From contig NZ_JADBEJ010000004.1 in NCBI RefSeq assembly GCF_014873915.1, positions 558,001 through 622,000 of the forward strand: DNA of 64,000 nucleotides. The letters run 5' to 3'. The notes under the pieces were generated by a model. That model saw only the letters and a program-made list of their open reading frames with translations. It ran no database searches and was not told where the DNA came from. The DNA is from Amycolatopsis roodepoortensis (GTDB lineage: Bacteria; Actinomycetota; Actinomycetes; Mycobacteriales; Pseudonocardiaceae). This document shows, piece after piece, positions 47,679 through 54,012 of this stretch. Each line of letters starts with the position of its first letter. The stretch's first letter is position 1. A program made the position numbers and the translations under genes.

Positions 47679-48149
47679 GTGCTGATCGACGCTGAGAGCT
47701 ATCAGCGGATACTCGGAGACGAGCTCCGCAAGCTCCGCCGTAAACGTGGCTGGACACGCAAGGAACTGAACCAGCATCTGCAGAGCGAGATCTCGCTCCA
47801 GACGCTGGCGACCTACGAGCTGGGCACCCGGCACTGTTCCGTGGTGCGGCTGGTCGAACTGTGCGTCGCGATGGACGAGCTGCCACAGGATCTGCTGGCC
47901 AAGGTGCATCGCCGGGTGTTCGTGGACGAACCGGGCCGCGTCCGGATCGACCTGCGCCAGGTGATCAAGGACGAGCAGGAGGAACTGCTCCCCCTGCGGC
48001 GGTGGGCCGACGACCGGCTCAAACGCTCGGGTGACAACGGCTCCGCCGAAGTCCATCTCGACCTCGCGGCGCTGGAACGGATGGCCGAACTCTGCGGCAT
48101 CCCCACCGTCGATCTCATCGGAAGGCTTCGCCGGCTCAACCCCTCATGA
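47679..48149 (+). CDS. XRE-type helix-turn-helix regulator
   Basis: 156 aa from the GTG at 47679; the start is not certain because the GGGGA stretch upstream is very close. The N-terminal Cro/C1 fold is LGDELRKLRRKRGWTRKELNQHLQSEISLQTLATYELGTRHCSVVRLVELCVAMDELPQDLL. The remaining 85 residues include a conserved-looking RRVFVDEPGRVRIDLRQVIKDEQEELLPLRRWADDRL. I recall close relatives across actinomycetes with this architecture but know no target. It is monocistronic, convergent with the monooxygenase gene. Confidence 0.8.
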   Translation: MLIDAESYQRILGDELRKLRRKRGWTRKELNQHLQSEISLQTLATYELGTRHCSVVRLVELCVAMDELPQDLLAKVHRRVFVDEPGRVRIDLRQVIKDEQEELLPLRRWADDRLKRSGDNGSAEVHLDLAALERMAELCGIPTVDLIGRLRRLNPS

Positions 48150-48215
48150 GCGCGGCGTTCCCCGGTCCGTGAGAGCCATGCCCCCCATCTTGGCTTTCAC
48201 GGACCTCCCCCTCTT

Positions 48216-48268
48216 CGCGTGAAGGCCCCCTTCCCTCGGCTGAGCCGAGGGAAGGGGGCCTTCACGCG
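48216..48268. repeat. 53-bp perfect palindrome, exact reverse complement of 29320-29372
   Basis: Perfect 26-bp arms around a single G. It lies between the XRE and monooxygenase 3' ends. Identity with the element at 29320 stops at the palindrome edges: flanks CTCTT/CGTTCC here versus TGAAG/AGAAAC there. Confidence 0.85.
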
Positions 48269-48278
48269 CGTTCCCGGC

Positions 48279-49739
48279 TCAGCCGAGGAGTTCGTAGTCC
48301 TCGCGGCGCACCTTGCGGGTGTCGAGCCAGTACCGCCAGGTGAAGCCCGGCCAGATCGTGCGGTTGACGCCCTTCGCGTCGAGATACCAGCTCTTGCAGC
48401 CGCCCTGGGTCCAGATGCCCTTCGCGAGTTTGCGCTGGATTTCGGTGTTGAAGCGCTCCTGCGCCTCCGGCCGCGGGTCGAGCGCCTTGCCGCGGGCGAG
48501 CCGCAGCGCCTGCGCGACGTAGGAGATCTGCGCTTCGATCATGAACACCACGGAGTTGTGCCCCAGCCCGGTGTTCGGGCCGAGCAGGAAGAACAGGTTC
48601 GGGAACCCGGACACGGTGATGCCCTGATACGTCCGCATGCCCTCGGTCGCCCACTCCTTGCCGAGGTTGCGCCCGTCGCGGCCGATGATCTCCAGATCGT
48701 CGAAGGCGTCGGTGACGTGGAATCCGGTGCCGTAGATGATCGCGTCGACCTCGTGCTCGACGCCGGCGCCGTCGACGACGCTGTGCTCGCGGACCTCTTT
48801 CACGCCGTCGGTGACGACGTCGACGTTGTCCCGCGCGAGCGCCGGGTAGTAGTCGTTGGAGACCAGGACCCGCTTGCAGCCCATGGTGTAGTCCGGCGTC
48901 AGTTTCCGGCGCAGCTCCGGGTCCTTGACGCTCTTGTGGATGTTGCGCTTCGCGATGCGCTGGCCGATCTTCATCACCCACGGCTGCCCGTTGAAGCCGA
49001 TCGCGCGGGCTTCGAGACCCCAGTAGAGGACGTCGCGGAAGGCACGCTGCAGCAGCGGCACCGAGCTGAACGTCTTCCGGAGCGCCTCGGGCATCTCGCG
49101 GTCCGGCTTCGGCATGATCCACGGCGGCGTCCGCTGGAAGAGCGTCAGCTCGGCGACGTCCTTCGCGATCTGTGGCACGAACTGGATCGCGCTGGCGCCG
49201 GTGCCGACCACGGCGACGCGCTTGCCGGTGAGGTCGTAGTCGTGTTCCCACTGCGCGGAGTGGAAGGCGCGGCCCTTGAAGCGCTCGATCCCGGGCAGCT
49301 TCGGGATCTGGGGCAGGTGCAGCGCGCCGACCCCGGCGACCAGCGCGGGCGCGACGAACTCGTCGCCCGACTTCGAGGCGACGTGCCAGCGGTTCTCGTC
49401 CGCGTCCCAGCGGGCACCGGTCATCTCCTGACCGAAGCGGATGAAGCGGTGCAGGTCGTACTTCGCGGCGACGTCGCGCATGTACTGCCAGATCTCCGGC
49501 TGCGGCGAGTAGGCGCGGGACCAGCCGGGGTTCTGTTCGAACGAGAACGAGTACATGTGCGAGGGGATGTCGCAGGCGCAGCCGGGGTAGGTGTTGTCCC
49601 GCCAGGTGCCGCCCACGTCGTCTGCCTTCTCCAGGATGACGAAGTCCTCGCGGCCCTCTTTGCGCAGCTGGATGGCCATGCCCAGCCCGGAGAAGCCGGT
49701 TCCGACGATAACGACACCGGTCTCGGTGCGGTTGCCCAT
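48279..49739 (-). CDS. flavin-containing Baeyer-Villiger-type monooxygenase
   Basis: 486 aa. FAD-binding GTGFSGLG near residue 13, a second Rossmann motif VVGTGASAIQ near 183 for NADPH, and between them the BVMO-like fingerprint FKGRAFHSAQWEHD, where the usual final Pro/Asp is Glu. GGTWRDNTYPGCACDIPSHMYSFSFE is the typical N-terminal signature. It inserts oxygen next to a ketone or oxidises a soft nucleophile. It is divergent from a TetR gene with 76 bp between starts, so expression is probably substrate-induced. Natural substrate unknown. Confidence 0.9.
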   Translation of the reverse strand: MGNRTETGVVIVGTGFSGLGMAIQLRKEGREDFVILEKADDVGGTWRDNTYPGCACDIPSHMYSFSFEQNPGWSRAYSPQPEIWQYMRDVAAKYDLHRFIRFGQEMTGARWDADENRWHVASKSGDEFVAPALVAGVGALHLPQIPKLPGIERFKGRAFHSAQWEHDYDLTGKRVAVVGTGASAIQFVPQIAKDVAELTLFQRTPPWIMPKPDREMPEALRKTFSSVPLLQRAFRDVLYWGLEARAIGFNGQPWVMKIGQRIAKRNIHKSVKDPELRRKLTPDYTMGCKRVLVSNDYYPALARDNVDVVTDGVKEVREHSVVDGAGVEHEVDAIIYGTGFHVTDAFDDLEIIGRDGRNLGKEWATEGMRTYQGITVSGFPNLFFLLGPNTGLGHNSVVFMIEAQISYVAQALRLARGKALDPRPEAQERFNTEIQRKLAKGIWTQGGCKSWYLDAKGVNRTIWPGFTWRYWLDTRKVRREDYELLG

Positions 49740-49783
49740 GACCCGACCTCTCGTTCGCTTTACCTGTTACCGGAAGTCCACCT

Positions 49784-49794
49784 TACTCGAAGTA
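49784..49794. promoter_or_regulatory. candidate operator between monooxygenase and TetR genes
   Basis: TACT-CGA-AGTA dyad in the AT-richer 76-bp divergent gap; nearby GTTACCGGAAG and GTTACCTTCGGTAG repeat the same kind of half-site. Likely bound by the adjacent TetR protein. Confidence 0.4.
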
Positions 49795-49815
49795 GGTTAC
49801 CTTCGGTAGAGTGTT

Positions 49816-50418
49816 GTGGTGACGACGGCGAAGCGCAAACGCATGCCACGAGCAGAGCGGATGCGGCAGATGATCGAAATCGCTGAAGAGGTCTTCGCCG
49901 AACGCGGCTACAGCGCGGCGTCGATGGACGACATCGCGGAACGCGTCGGGGTCTCCAAGCCGATGCTCTACGAGTACTTCAACTCGAAAGAGGGACTGCT
50001 GCTGGCCTGCATCCAGCAGTCGCGGGCGGCACTGCGCGAGGTCACCGAACGGGCGACCGTCGGCGCGACGTCCGCCGAGGACGCGCTGCGGCGCGGACTG
50101 CTCGCCTTCTTCGTCTTCATCCGGGAGCGACGGCAGGCCTGGTCGCTGCTCCGCCACGAGATGGCCCTGATCGGGACCGGCGCCGCCGACGAGATCGAGC
50201 AGACCCGGCGACAGCAGACCGACCTGATCGCCGCACTGATGGGTGACTACTTCGACGCGGGGGACGACCTCCGCGCCGAGGCGTCCGCGGAGTTCGTCGT
50301 CGGGGCGTGCGAGCGGCTCGCGATCTGGTGCGAACGGCACGAGGACGTCAGCCCCGAGACGGCCACCGGATACGCCATGGATGTGCTCTGGTCAGGCCTG
50401 TCCGCGCGGGCCCGCTGA
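49816..50418 (+). CDS. TetR family regulator of the monooxygenase
   Basis: 200 aa with possible starts at GTG 49816, GTG 49819 or ATG 49843. Classic helix-turn-helix: RMRQMIEIAEEVFAERGYSAASMDDIAERVGVSKPMLYEYFNSKEGLLLACI. The C-terminal ligand pocket is helical. Divergent arrangement suggests that it represses the monooxygenase gene and itself. Confidence 0.87.
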   Translation: MVTTAKRKRMPRAERMRQMIEIAEEVFAERGYSAASMDDIAERVGVSKPMLYEYFNSKEGLLLACIQQSRAALREVTERATVGATSAEDALRRGLLAFFVFIRERRQAWSLLRHEMALIGTGAADEIEQTRRQQTDLIAALMGDYFDAGDDLRAEASAEFVVGACERLAIWCERHEDVSPETATGYAMDVLWSGLSARAR

Positions 50419-50481
50419 AACGACTGTGAAGATGCTCGTGCATTAGGCCATTCGGTCGTCACTCAGAGCACATTGCCGCCA

Positions 50482-50528
50482 GTGTCTTGTGACACAGAGT
50501 TGTCCTACTGTATCGATGACACTGTAGA
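50482..50528 (+). promoter_or_regulatory. dyad plus promoter-like sequence before small Lys-rich protein gene
   Basis: GTGTC-TTGT-GACAC dyad (50482-50495), then TTGTCC (50500-50505) and TGTAGA (50523-50528) with 17 bp between. This 234-bp gap is AT-richer than its surroundings. A moderate promoter call. Confidence 0.4.
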
Positions 50529-50651
50529 AAGTCTGATGGACAGTCGCGGCCTCCGCCAGGAGGGGGCGCCACCACCCGAAAGTGGCGTCATGACGGCGGC
50601 GTGACCGAGTCCATTGAGTGACGCATGCTCGCGAGGAGAGGGGTGAGGCGG

Positions 50652-51059
50652 ATGACCGAACCGATCACCGCGTCGTACGTCCAGGAGGACGGCGACTGGA
50701 AGATAACGGTCAGCGGCTCCGGCAAGGAACTGACCGGTCGCGCGCCGGGCATCATCGCGGCACGGGACCGGGCCGACCAGCTGGTCGAGAAGCTGTCCCC
50801 GCCGGAACATTCGACGGTGGTGCACCTGCTCAACGGCAGTGCGCTCGAGTTCACCGCCGCCTACATGACGGCGAGGCTCACGCTTCCGGAGATCGAGCCG
50901 CTCGAGGTTCCTCCGCCGGCGAACGGCAAAGCCAAGGAGAAGGCCGCCAAGCCGCCGGTGCCGCAGGGCAAGGAGCTCCCGAAGGCCGTTGACGAGGCGA
51001 AGTCCAAGGAGAAGGCCGAGCCCGCCAAGACACCCGCCAAGGCGGCCCAGACCTCCTGA
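50652..51059 (+). CDS. hypothetical protein with Lys/Ala/Pro-rich tail
   Basis: 135 aa from the ATG at 50652 (GAGGCGG before it). Residues 1-85 form a compact-looking domain: ASYVQEDGDWKITVSGSGKELTGRAPGIIAARDRADQLVEKL and EFTAAYMTARLTLPEIEP. The last 50 residues are a low-complexity Lys/Ala/Pro/Glu tail like those of nucleoid-associated or surface-tethered proteins. I do not recognise the family. Its stop is part of a dyad shared with the convergent DUF3618 gene. Confidence 0.7.
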   Translation: MTEPITASYVQEDGDWKITVSGSGKELTGRAPGIIAARDRADQLVEKLSPPEHSTVVHLLNGSALEFTAAYMTARLTLPEIEPLEVPPPANGKAKEKAAKPPVPQGKELPKAVDEAKSKEKAEPAKTPAKAAQTS

Positions 51060-51074
51060 GACCTACTTCAGGAG
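51053..51074. terminator. inverted repeat spanning both stops of a tight convergent pair
   Basis: CTCCTGA (51053-51059) and TCAGGAG (51068-51074) pair perfectly over an 8-nt loop. The plus-strand TGA is inside the left arm and the minus-strand stop (51063-51065) is in the loop. Confidence 0.4.
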
Positions 51075-51284
51075 TTTGCGGATCAGCAGCACGCCGATCA
51101 GCACGGCCCCGCCGATGAGCGGGTACTTCACCTTGGGCTCGTCCAGCTTCGCGCGCAGACCGGTCTTCGCGGAATCCACCAGCTTCGCGGGGTTCGCCTT
51201 CGTGCCCAGCTGGTCGAGCGTGGCGACCAGCGCGTTCCTGGCCTGCTCGATCTCACGCTCGATGGTCTCGGGATCGCGAGCCAC
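51063..51284 (-). CDS. DUF3618 small membrane protein
   Basis: 73 aa from a GTG with a GGCGAGGAGG ribosome site. DUF3618 pattern RDPETIEREIEQARNALVATLDQLGTKANPAKLVD, then a single C-terminal span YPLIGGAVLIGVLLIRKLLK. Family members are small tail-anchored membrane proteins, often with other stress-related membrane proteins; the function is unknown. Confidence 0.87.
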   Translation of the reverse strand: MARDPETIEREIEQARNALVATLDQLGTKANPAKLVDSAKTGLRAKLDEPKVKYPLIGGAVLIGVLLIRKLLK

Positions 51285-51409
51285 GTGTCCTCCTCGCCGC
51301 GACGGACTTGCTGGAAGCCCACGTTAGAGGACGCCACCCCGTACCGTGGCACCGGCCACGCCGAGAAACGCGGATCGTGTCGCACGCTACGATTTCGGGG
51401 CAGTACTGG

Positions 51410-51483
51410 GGGCCCGTAGCCCAATTGGCAGAGGCACACGGTTTAGGTCCGTGCCAGTGAGAGTTCGAGTCTCTCCGGGCCCA
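51410..51483 (+). tRNA. tRNA with UAG anticodon (Leu-type) but class I variable loop
   Basis: A complete cloverleaf: acceptor GGGCCCG/CGGGCCC, D-arm GCC/GGC with an 11-nt loop CAATTGGCAGA, anticodon stem CACGG/CCGTG with loop TTTAGGT (anticodon TAG at 51444-51446), a 5-nt variable loop CCAGT (51454-51458), T-arm GAGAG/CTCTC with TTCGAGT, and discriminator A73. CCA is not encoded. The D-arm (3-bp stem, AATTGG, two bases at 20a/20b) and A73 are those of leucine tRNAs. Bacterial tRNA-Leu normally has a long class II variable arm; here it is absent. Confidence 0.8.
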
Positions 51484-51508
51484 CCCAACCTGTTCGAGAC
51501 ACTTGGCC

Positions 51509-51854
51509 TCAGCGTGCGGTGGCCACCCGGCGAGCTGCTTCGACCAGTGCCTCGGCCGCCCGGCCCGCACGCTTGAACTCGTCGACCGTGGCCGGGGTGT
51601 GGCTGTAGCCCGCCTTGGTCTTCAGTTTGAGCAAGGCTCTCAGGTGCTTCGCGATGTCCTTGTCGGCCCGAGCCAGCAAACCGATCGCTTCGTCGTGGTT
51701 CTCACCCTGCGCGTGTTCGCCCAACGTCGGCGATGTCCTCGTGCTCGTCGGCGAGTTCACGGATCATGTCCGCCGCATCGTTGAACTGGGTCGCCTTGTG
51801 CAGCCGCCCTCGCTGAACGCTCGCGTCGCATTTCCTGATCCGCACGTCAGCCAT
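51509..51854 (-). pseudogene. HEPN-domain gene disrupted by frameshift and apparent internal deletion
   Basis: From the ATG at 51854 the frame reads MADVRIRKCDASVQRGRLHK...ADEHEDIADVGRTRAG and stops after 50 codons. The rest of a HEPN-like protein continues in another frame: LGEHAQGENHDEAIGLLARADKDIAKHLRALLKLKTKAGYSHTP to the stop at 51509. From memory, intact relatives of about 140 aa carry roughly 20 more residues (a YVTLCVHAG-like helix) at the junction near 51722, where an RxxxxH-type RNase site or core helix would sit. The ATG overlaps the nucleotidyltransferase stop by 8 nt (ATGGCTGA), the layout of an NTase-HEPN toxin-antitoxin operon. Confidence 0.65.
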
Positions 51855-52470
51855 TTCTCTTTCGCAGATGACCGGCCAGCCACGCCCGGCTCCCGGCCAC
51901 GGTCAGCCCATCTCGTGCCACGTCACGCAGAACAGCCTCGTCGTACGCCCTGCCGGCGAGTTCGGCTTCGGTGAACTCCAGAGGACGGGTGTCATTGCCG
52001 GTCCAGCGGGTCACCTCGACCGCCAATTCATCGACCTGTGTTTCCCAACGGTCGGCGTCGGCGTCTTCGGGCCGGATCAACAGCAGGTCCACATCGCTGT
52101 CCTCCGTCGCCTCCCCGCGTGCCACCGAGCCGAATACCGCGGCGTACACCGGCGGGACCTGCCAAGACTCCAGACGGTCCTCGATGCGCTCCAGGAGGGT
52201 CTTCCGCACCTGGGCGAGCGCGACGATGTGCTCCGCAGCGAGGTGATCGCGGTTGAGCCGGTAGGTGAAGGCGTTGCCGACCCGGTCGGACTCCACGACG
52301 CCCTGCTTCACCAGGCGCCGCAGCACCTTGCGAATCCCCTCCTCCGAATGCCTGGCCAGTAGGCGATGCAACTGCCCTGTCGTGAAAATGCCGTCATGGC
52401 CGGCGAGGGCGGCGAGCACGTCGCCGTCGAGCGTTGGGGTGACCGTCATCAACGGCCGACTCAAGTCCAC
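51847..52470 (-). CDS. winged-helix minimal nucleotidyltransferase (NTase partner of HEPN)
   Basis: 207 aa from the GTG at 52470 (GGGAG seven nt upstream); an ATG at 52449 is the alternative. An N-terminal winged helix of about 75 residues, DVLAALAGHDGIFTTGQLHRLLARHSEEGIRKVLRRLVKQGVVESDR, precedes a minimal nucleotidyltransferase domain with the signature FGSVARGEATEDSDVDLLLI. In related systems the NTase neutralises the HEPN toxin, often by adding AMP. Here it appears intact while its HEPN partner is broken. The winged helix probably binds the twin operators upstream of the gene. Confidence 0.82.
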   Translation of the reverse strand: MDLSRPLMTVTPTLDGDVLAALAGHDGIFTTGQLHRLLARHSEEGIRKVLRRLVKQGVVESDRVGNAFTYRLNRDHLAAEHIVALAQVRKTLLERIEDRLESWQVPPVYAAVFGSVARGEATEDSDVDLLLIRPEDADADRWETQVDELAVEVTRWTGNDTRPLEFTEAELAGRAYDEAVLRDVARDGLTVAGSRAWLAGHLRKRNG

Positions 52471-52490
52471 TGCCTGACTCCCGAGAACGA

Positions 52491-52522
52491 CAACTATAGT
52501 ACCGGATTGCCAACTATAGTAC
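52491..52522. promoter_or_regulatory. twin CAACTATAGTAC operators before the NTase gene
   Basis: Identical 12-mers at 52491-52502 and 52511-52522, 20 bp apart (two helical turns), each with the 8-bp palindrome ACTATAGT. They sit in a very AT-rich stretch (to about 52545) 21-52 bp upstream of the GTG. Likely autoregulatory sites for the winged-helix protein. Confidence 0.6.
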
Positions 52523-52563
52523 ATATACCTGTCTTATAATAAAGGGAGCTGCCGGAAACCGGT

Positions 52564-53163
52564 TCACCGCGCCCGGTCGTAGACCAGCGCCATCTCCCCC
52601 AGCTCCCCGACCTCCTGATAAGCCAGCGCCCACTTCGACGCGGGCAGGCCGTCGGCGAACAGCCGCTGCCCGCCGCCGGTGATCTCGGGGCAGATCATCA
52701 GGTACAACCGGTCGATCAGGTCGTCGGCGAGCAGTGCCTTGATGACGCTGGCGCTGCTGTTGACCAGGATGTCGCCTTCCCCGTCCGCCTTCAGGTCGGT
52801 GATGACGTCAGCGACGGGAGCGTTCACGACGCGGGCGCGGTCCCAGGGCGCTTCGGTCAGGGTCGTGGAGAAGACGACTTTTTCGGCGTCCACCAGCCAC
52901 TTCGCGTAGGCGCGGTCGCGCGGGTCGGCGTTCTCGTCGGCGGCGATGGTCGGCCAGAAGCCCAGGAAGCCCTCGGCGTTCAGCCTGCCGAGAACCGCGG
53001 TGGTCGCCGTCTCGTGGATACGCGCGAGGTGTGCGCGGGCGACGTCGGTGGTGGCGTACGAGACGATCGCGCCCAGGTCACCTGGGCCGCCGGGGCCGCT
53101 GTAGTGACCGTCGAGGGTGAGGCTGATGTTCGCGGTGACGCGGCGGCCGGTCGGGTTCGTCAT
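52564..53163 (-). CDS. RibD C-terminal/dihydrofolate reductase-like protein
   Basis: 199 aa. RibD_C pattern: RRVTANISLTLDGHYSGPGGPGDLG at the start, TAVLGRLNAEGFLGFWP, VVFSTTLTEAPWDRARVV, DILVNSSASVIKALLADDLIDRLYLMICPEITGGGQRLF. Such stand-alone proteins bind NADPH and reduce unknown small substrates. It follows the ArsR-SRPBCC gene by 5 nt on the same strand, a pairing I recall in many actinomycetes; the regulator presumably controls it. Confidence 0.87.
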   Translation of the reverse strand: MTNPTGRRVTANISLTLDGHYSGPGGPGDLGAIVSYATTDVARAHLARIHETATTAVLGRLNAEGFLGFWPTIAADENADPRDRAYAKWLVDAEKVVFSTTLTEAPWDRARVVNAPVADVITDLKADGEGDILVNSSASVIKALLADDLIDRLYLMICPEITGGGQRLFADGLPASKWALAYQEVGELGEMALVYDRAR

Positions 53164-53168
53164 GTCGT

Positions 53169-53969
53169 TCAGTCCTTTTCCTGGGTGAGCTGAGCTGCGA
53201 GGTTGTCGAGCACCTGACCCCAGCCGGTTTCGATGCCGGCGATGAAGGGGACCGCTTCGACGGTCGTTTCGGTGATGCGAAGGTCGAGCCGGAGCCGAGT
53301 TCCACCCGCCGCCTCGGTGAACTTCAGGTCGTAGTGACCGGTGAAGAAGGTGTCCCCCTTGGCGTCCAGCACCGAGAGGTCGAATTCGAGGTGTTCGGGT
53401 TCGGTCGCGGCGCGGACCTCGCCCATGGAGCGGTATCGCCCTTCCGCGTCGCGGTAGTCGAGTACGGCCCGTCCCCCGGCCCGCGGCTCGATGACGCAGT
53501 CGGTGACGGTCATCGAAGGCGGCGCCCACCAGGACGCGAGCAGCGCCGGTTCGGTCCAATGCCGCCAGACGGCGTCCGGTGGCGCGGCGAGCAGACGGTC
53601 GAACGTGAACGCCCGGCCGTCCGCCCACCGATCCTGGTTCGCGGATGCGGTGTCCGCGGAGATCGCGGCCTGATAGCGCGCGAGGACGTCTCGCTCGCCT
53701 TCGTTCGCCTCGATGGTGGCGATCAGCGCCCGCAGCCGTCCTTCGAAGTCCTTCAGCGGGCCCGCTTCGACGGCGTAGACCCGGCGCTGCCCCAGCGGGA
53801 AGACCGTCACGAGGCCGGCGCGGGCGAGGGTCTGCAGGTGCTTCGTGGTCTGCGGCTGCCGCAGGCCGGTCAGCTCGGCGAGTTCACCGACGGATCTCGG
53901 CCGCTCGGCGAGAAGCTCGACGATGCGCCGCCTGGCTCCGTCTCCCAGTGCCGCTGCGATCTGCTCCAT
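53169..53969 (-). CDS. ArsR helix-turn-helix fused to SRPBCC (AHSA1) domain
   Basis: 266 aa. ArsR-type winged helix about 1-85: AALGDGARRRIVELLAERPRSVGELAELTGLRQPQTTKHLQTLARAGLVTVFPLGQRRVYAV, with no cysteine metal site. SRPBCC domain about 115-262: FTFDRLLAAPPDAVWRHWTEPALLASWWAPPSMTV and GWGQVLDNLAAQL. The START-like pocket likely senses a hydrophobic ligand and switches DNA binding. Twin TATTC-N8-GAATA sites lie just upstream, overlapping the end of the methyltransferase gene. Confidence 0.87.
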   Translation of the reverse strand: MEQIAAALGDGARRRIVELLAERPRSVGELAELTGLRQPQTTKHLQTLARAGLVTVFPLGQRRVYAVEAGPLKDFEGRLRALIATIEANEGERDVLARYQAAISADTASANQDRWADGRAFTFDRLLAAPPDAVWRHWTEPALLASWWAPPSMTVTDCVIEPRAGGRAVLDYRDAEGRYRSMGEVRAATEPEHLEFDLSVLDAKGDTFFTGHYDLKFTEAAGGTRLRLDLRITETTVEAVPFIAGIETGWGQVLDNLAAQLTQEKD

Positions 53970-53978
53970 GCCGAGAAG

Positions 53979-54012
53979 TATTCACTTGGCAGAATATTCT
54001 TGTCAAGGAATA
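53979..54012. promoter_or_regulatory. two overlapping TATTC-N8-GAATA operators
   Basis: Site 1 spans 53979-53996 and site 2 spans 53995-54012, sharing the central GAATATTC. They begin 10 bp upstream of the ArsR-SRPBCC start and run over the stop codon of the preceding methyltransferase gene (54003-54005). The AT-rich block is striking in this genome; probable autoregulation. Confidence 0.6.

Noticed and set aside
51410..51483. Amber suppressor tRNA
   Set aside because: The anticodon read 5' to 3' is UAG, which pairs with CUA (Leu). A suppressor of UAG stops would need CUA as anticodon.
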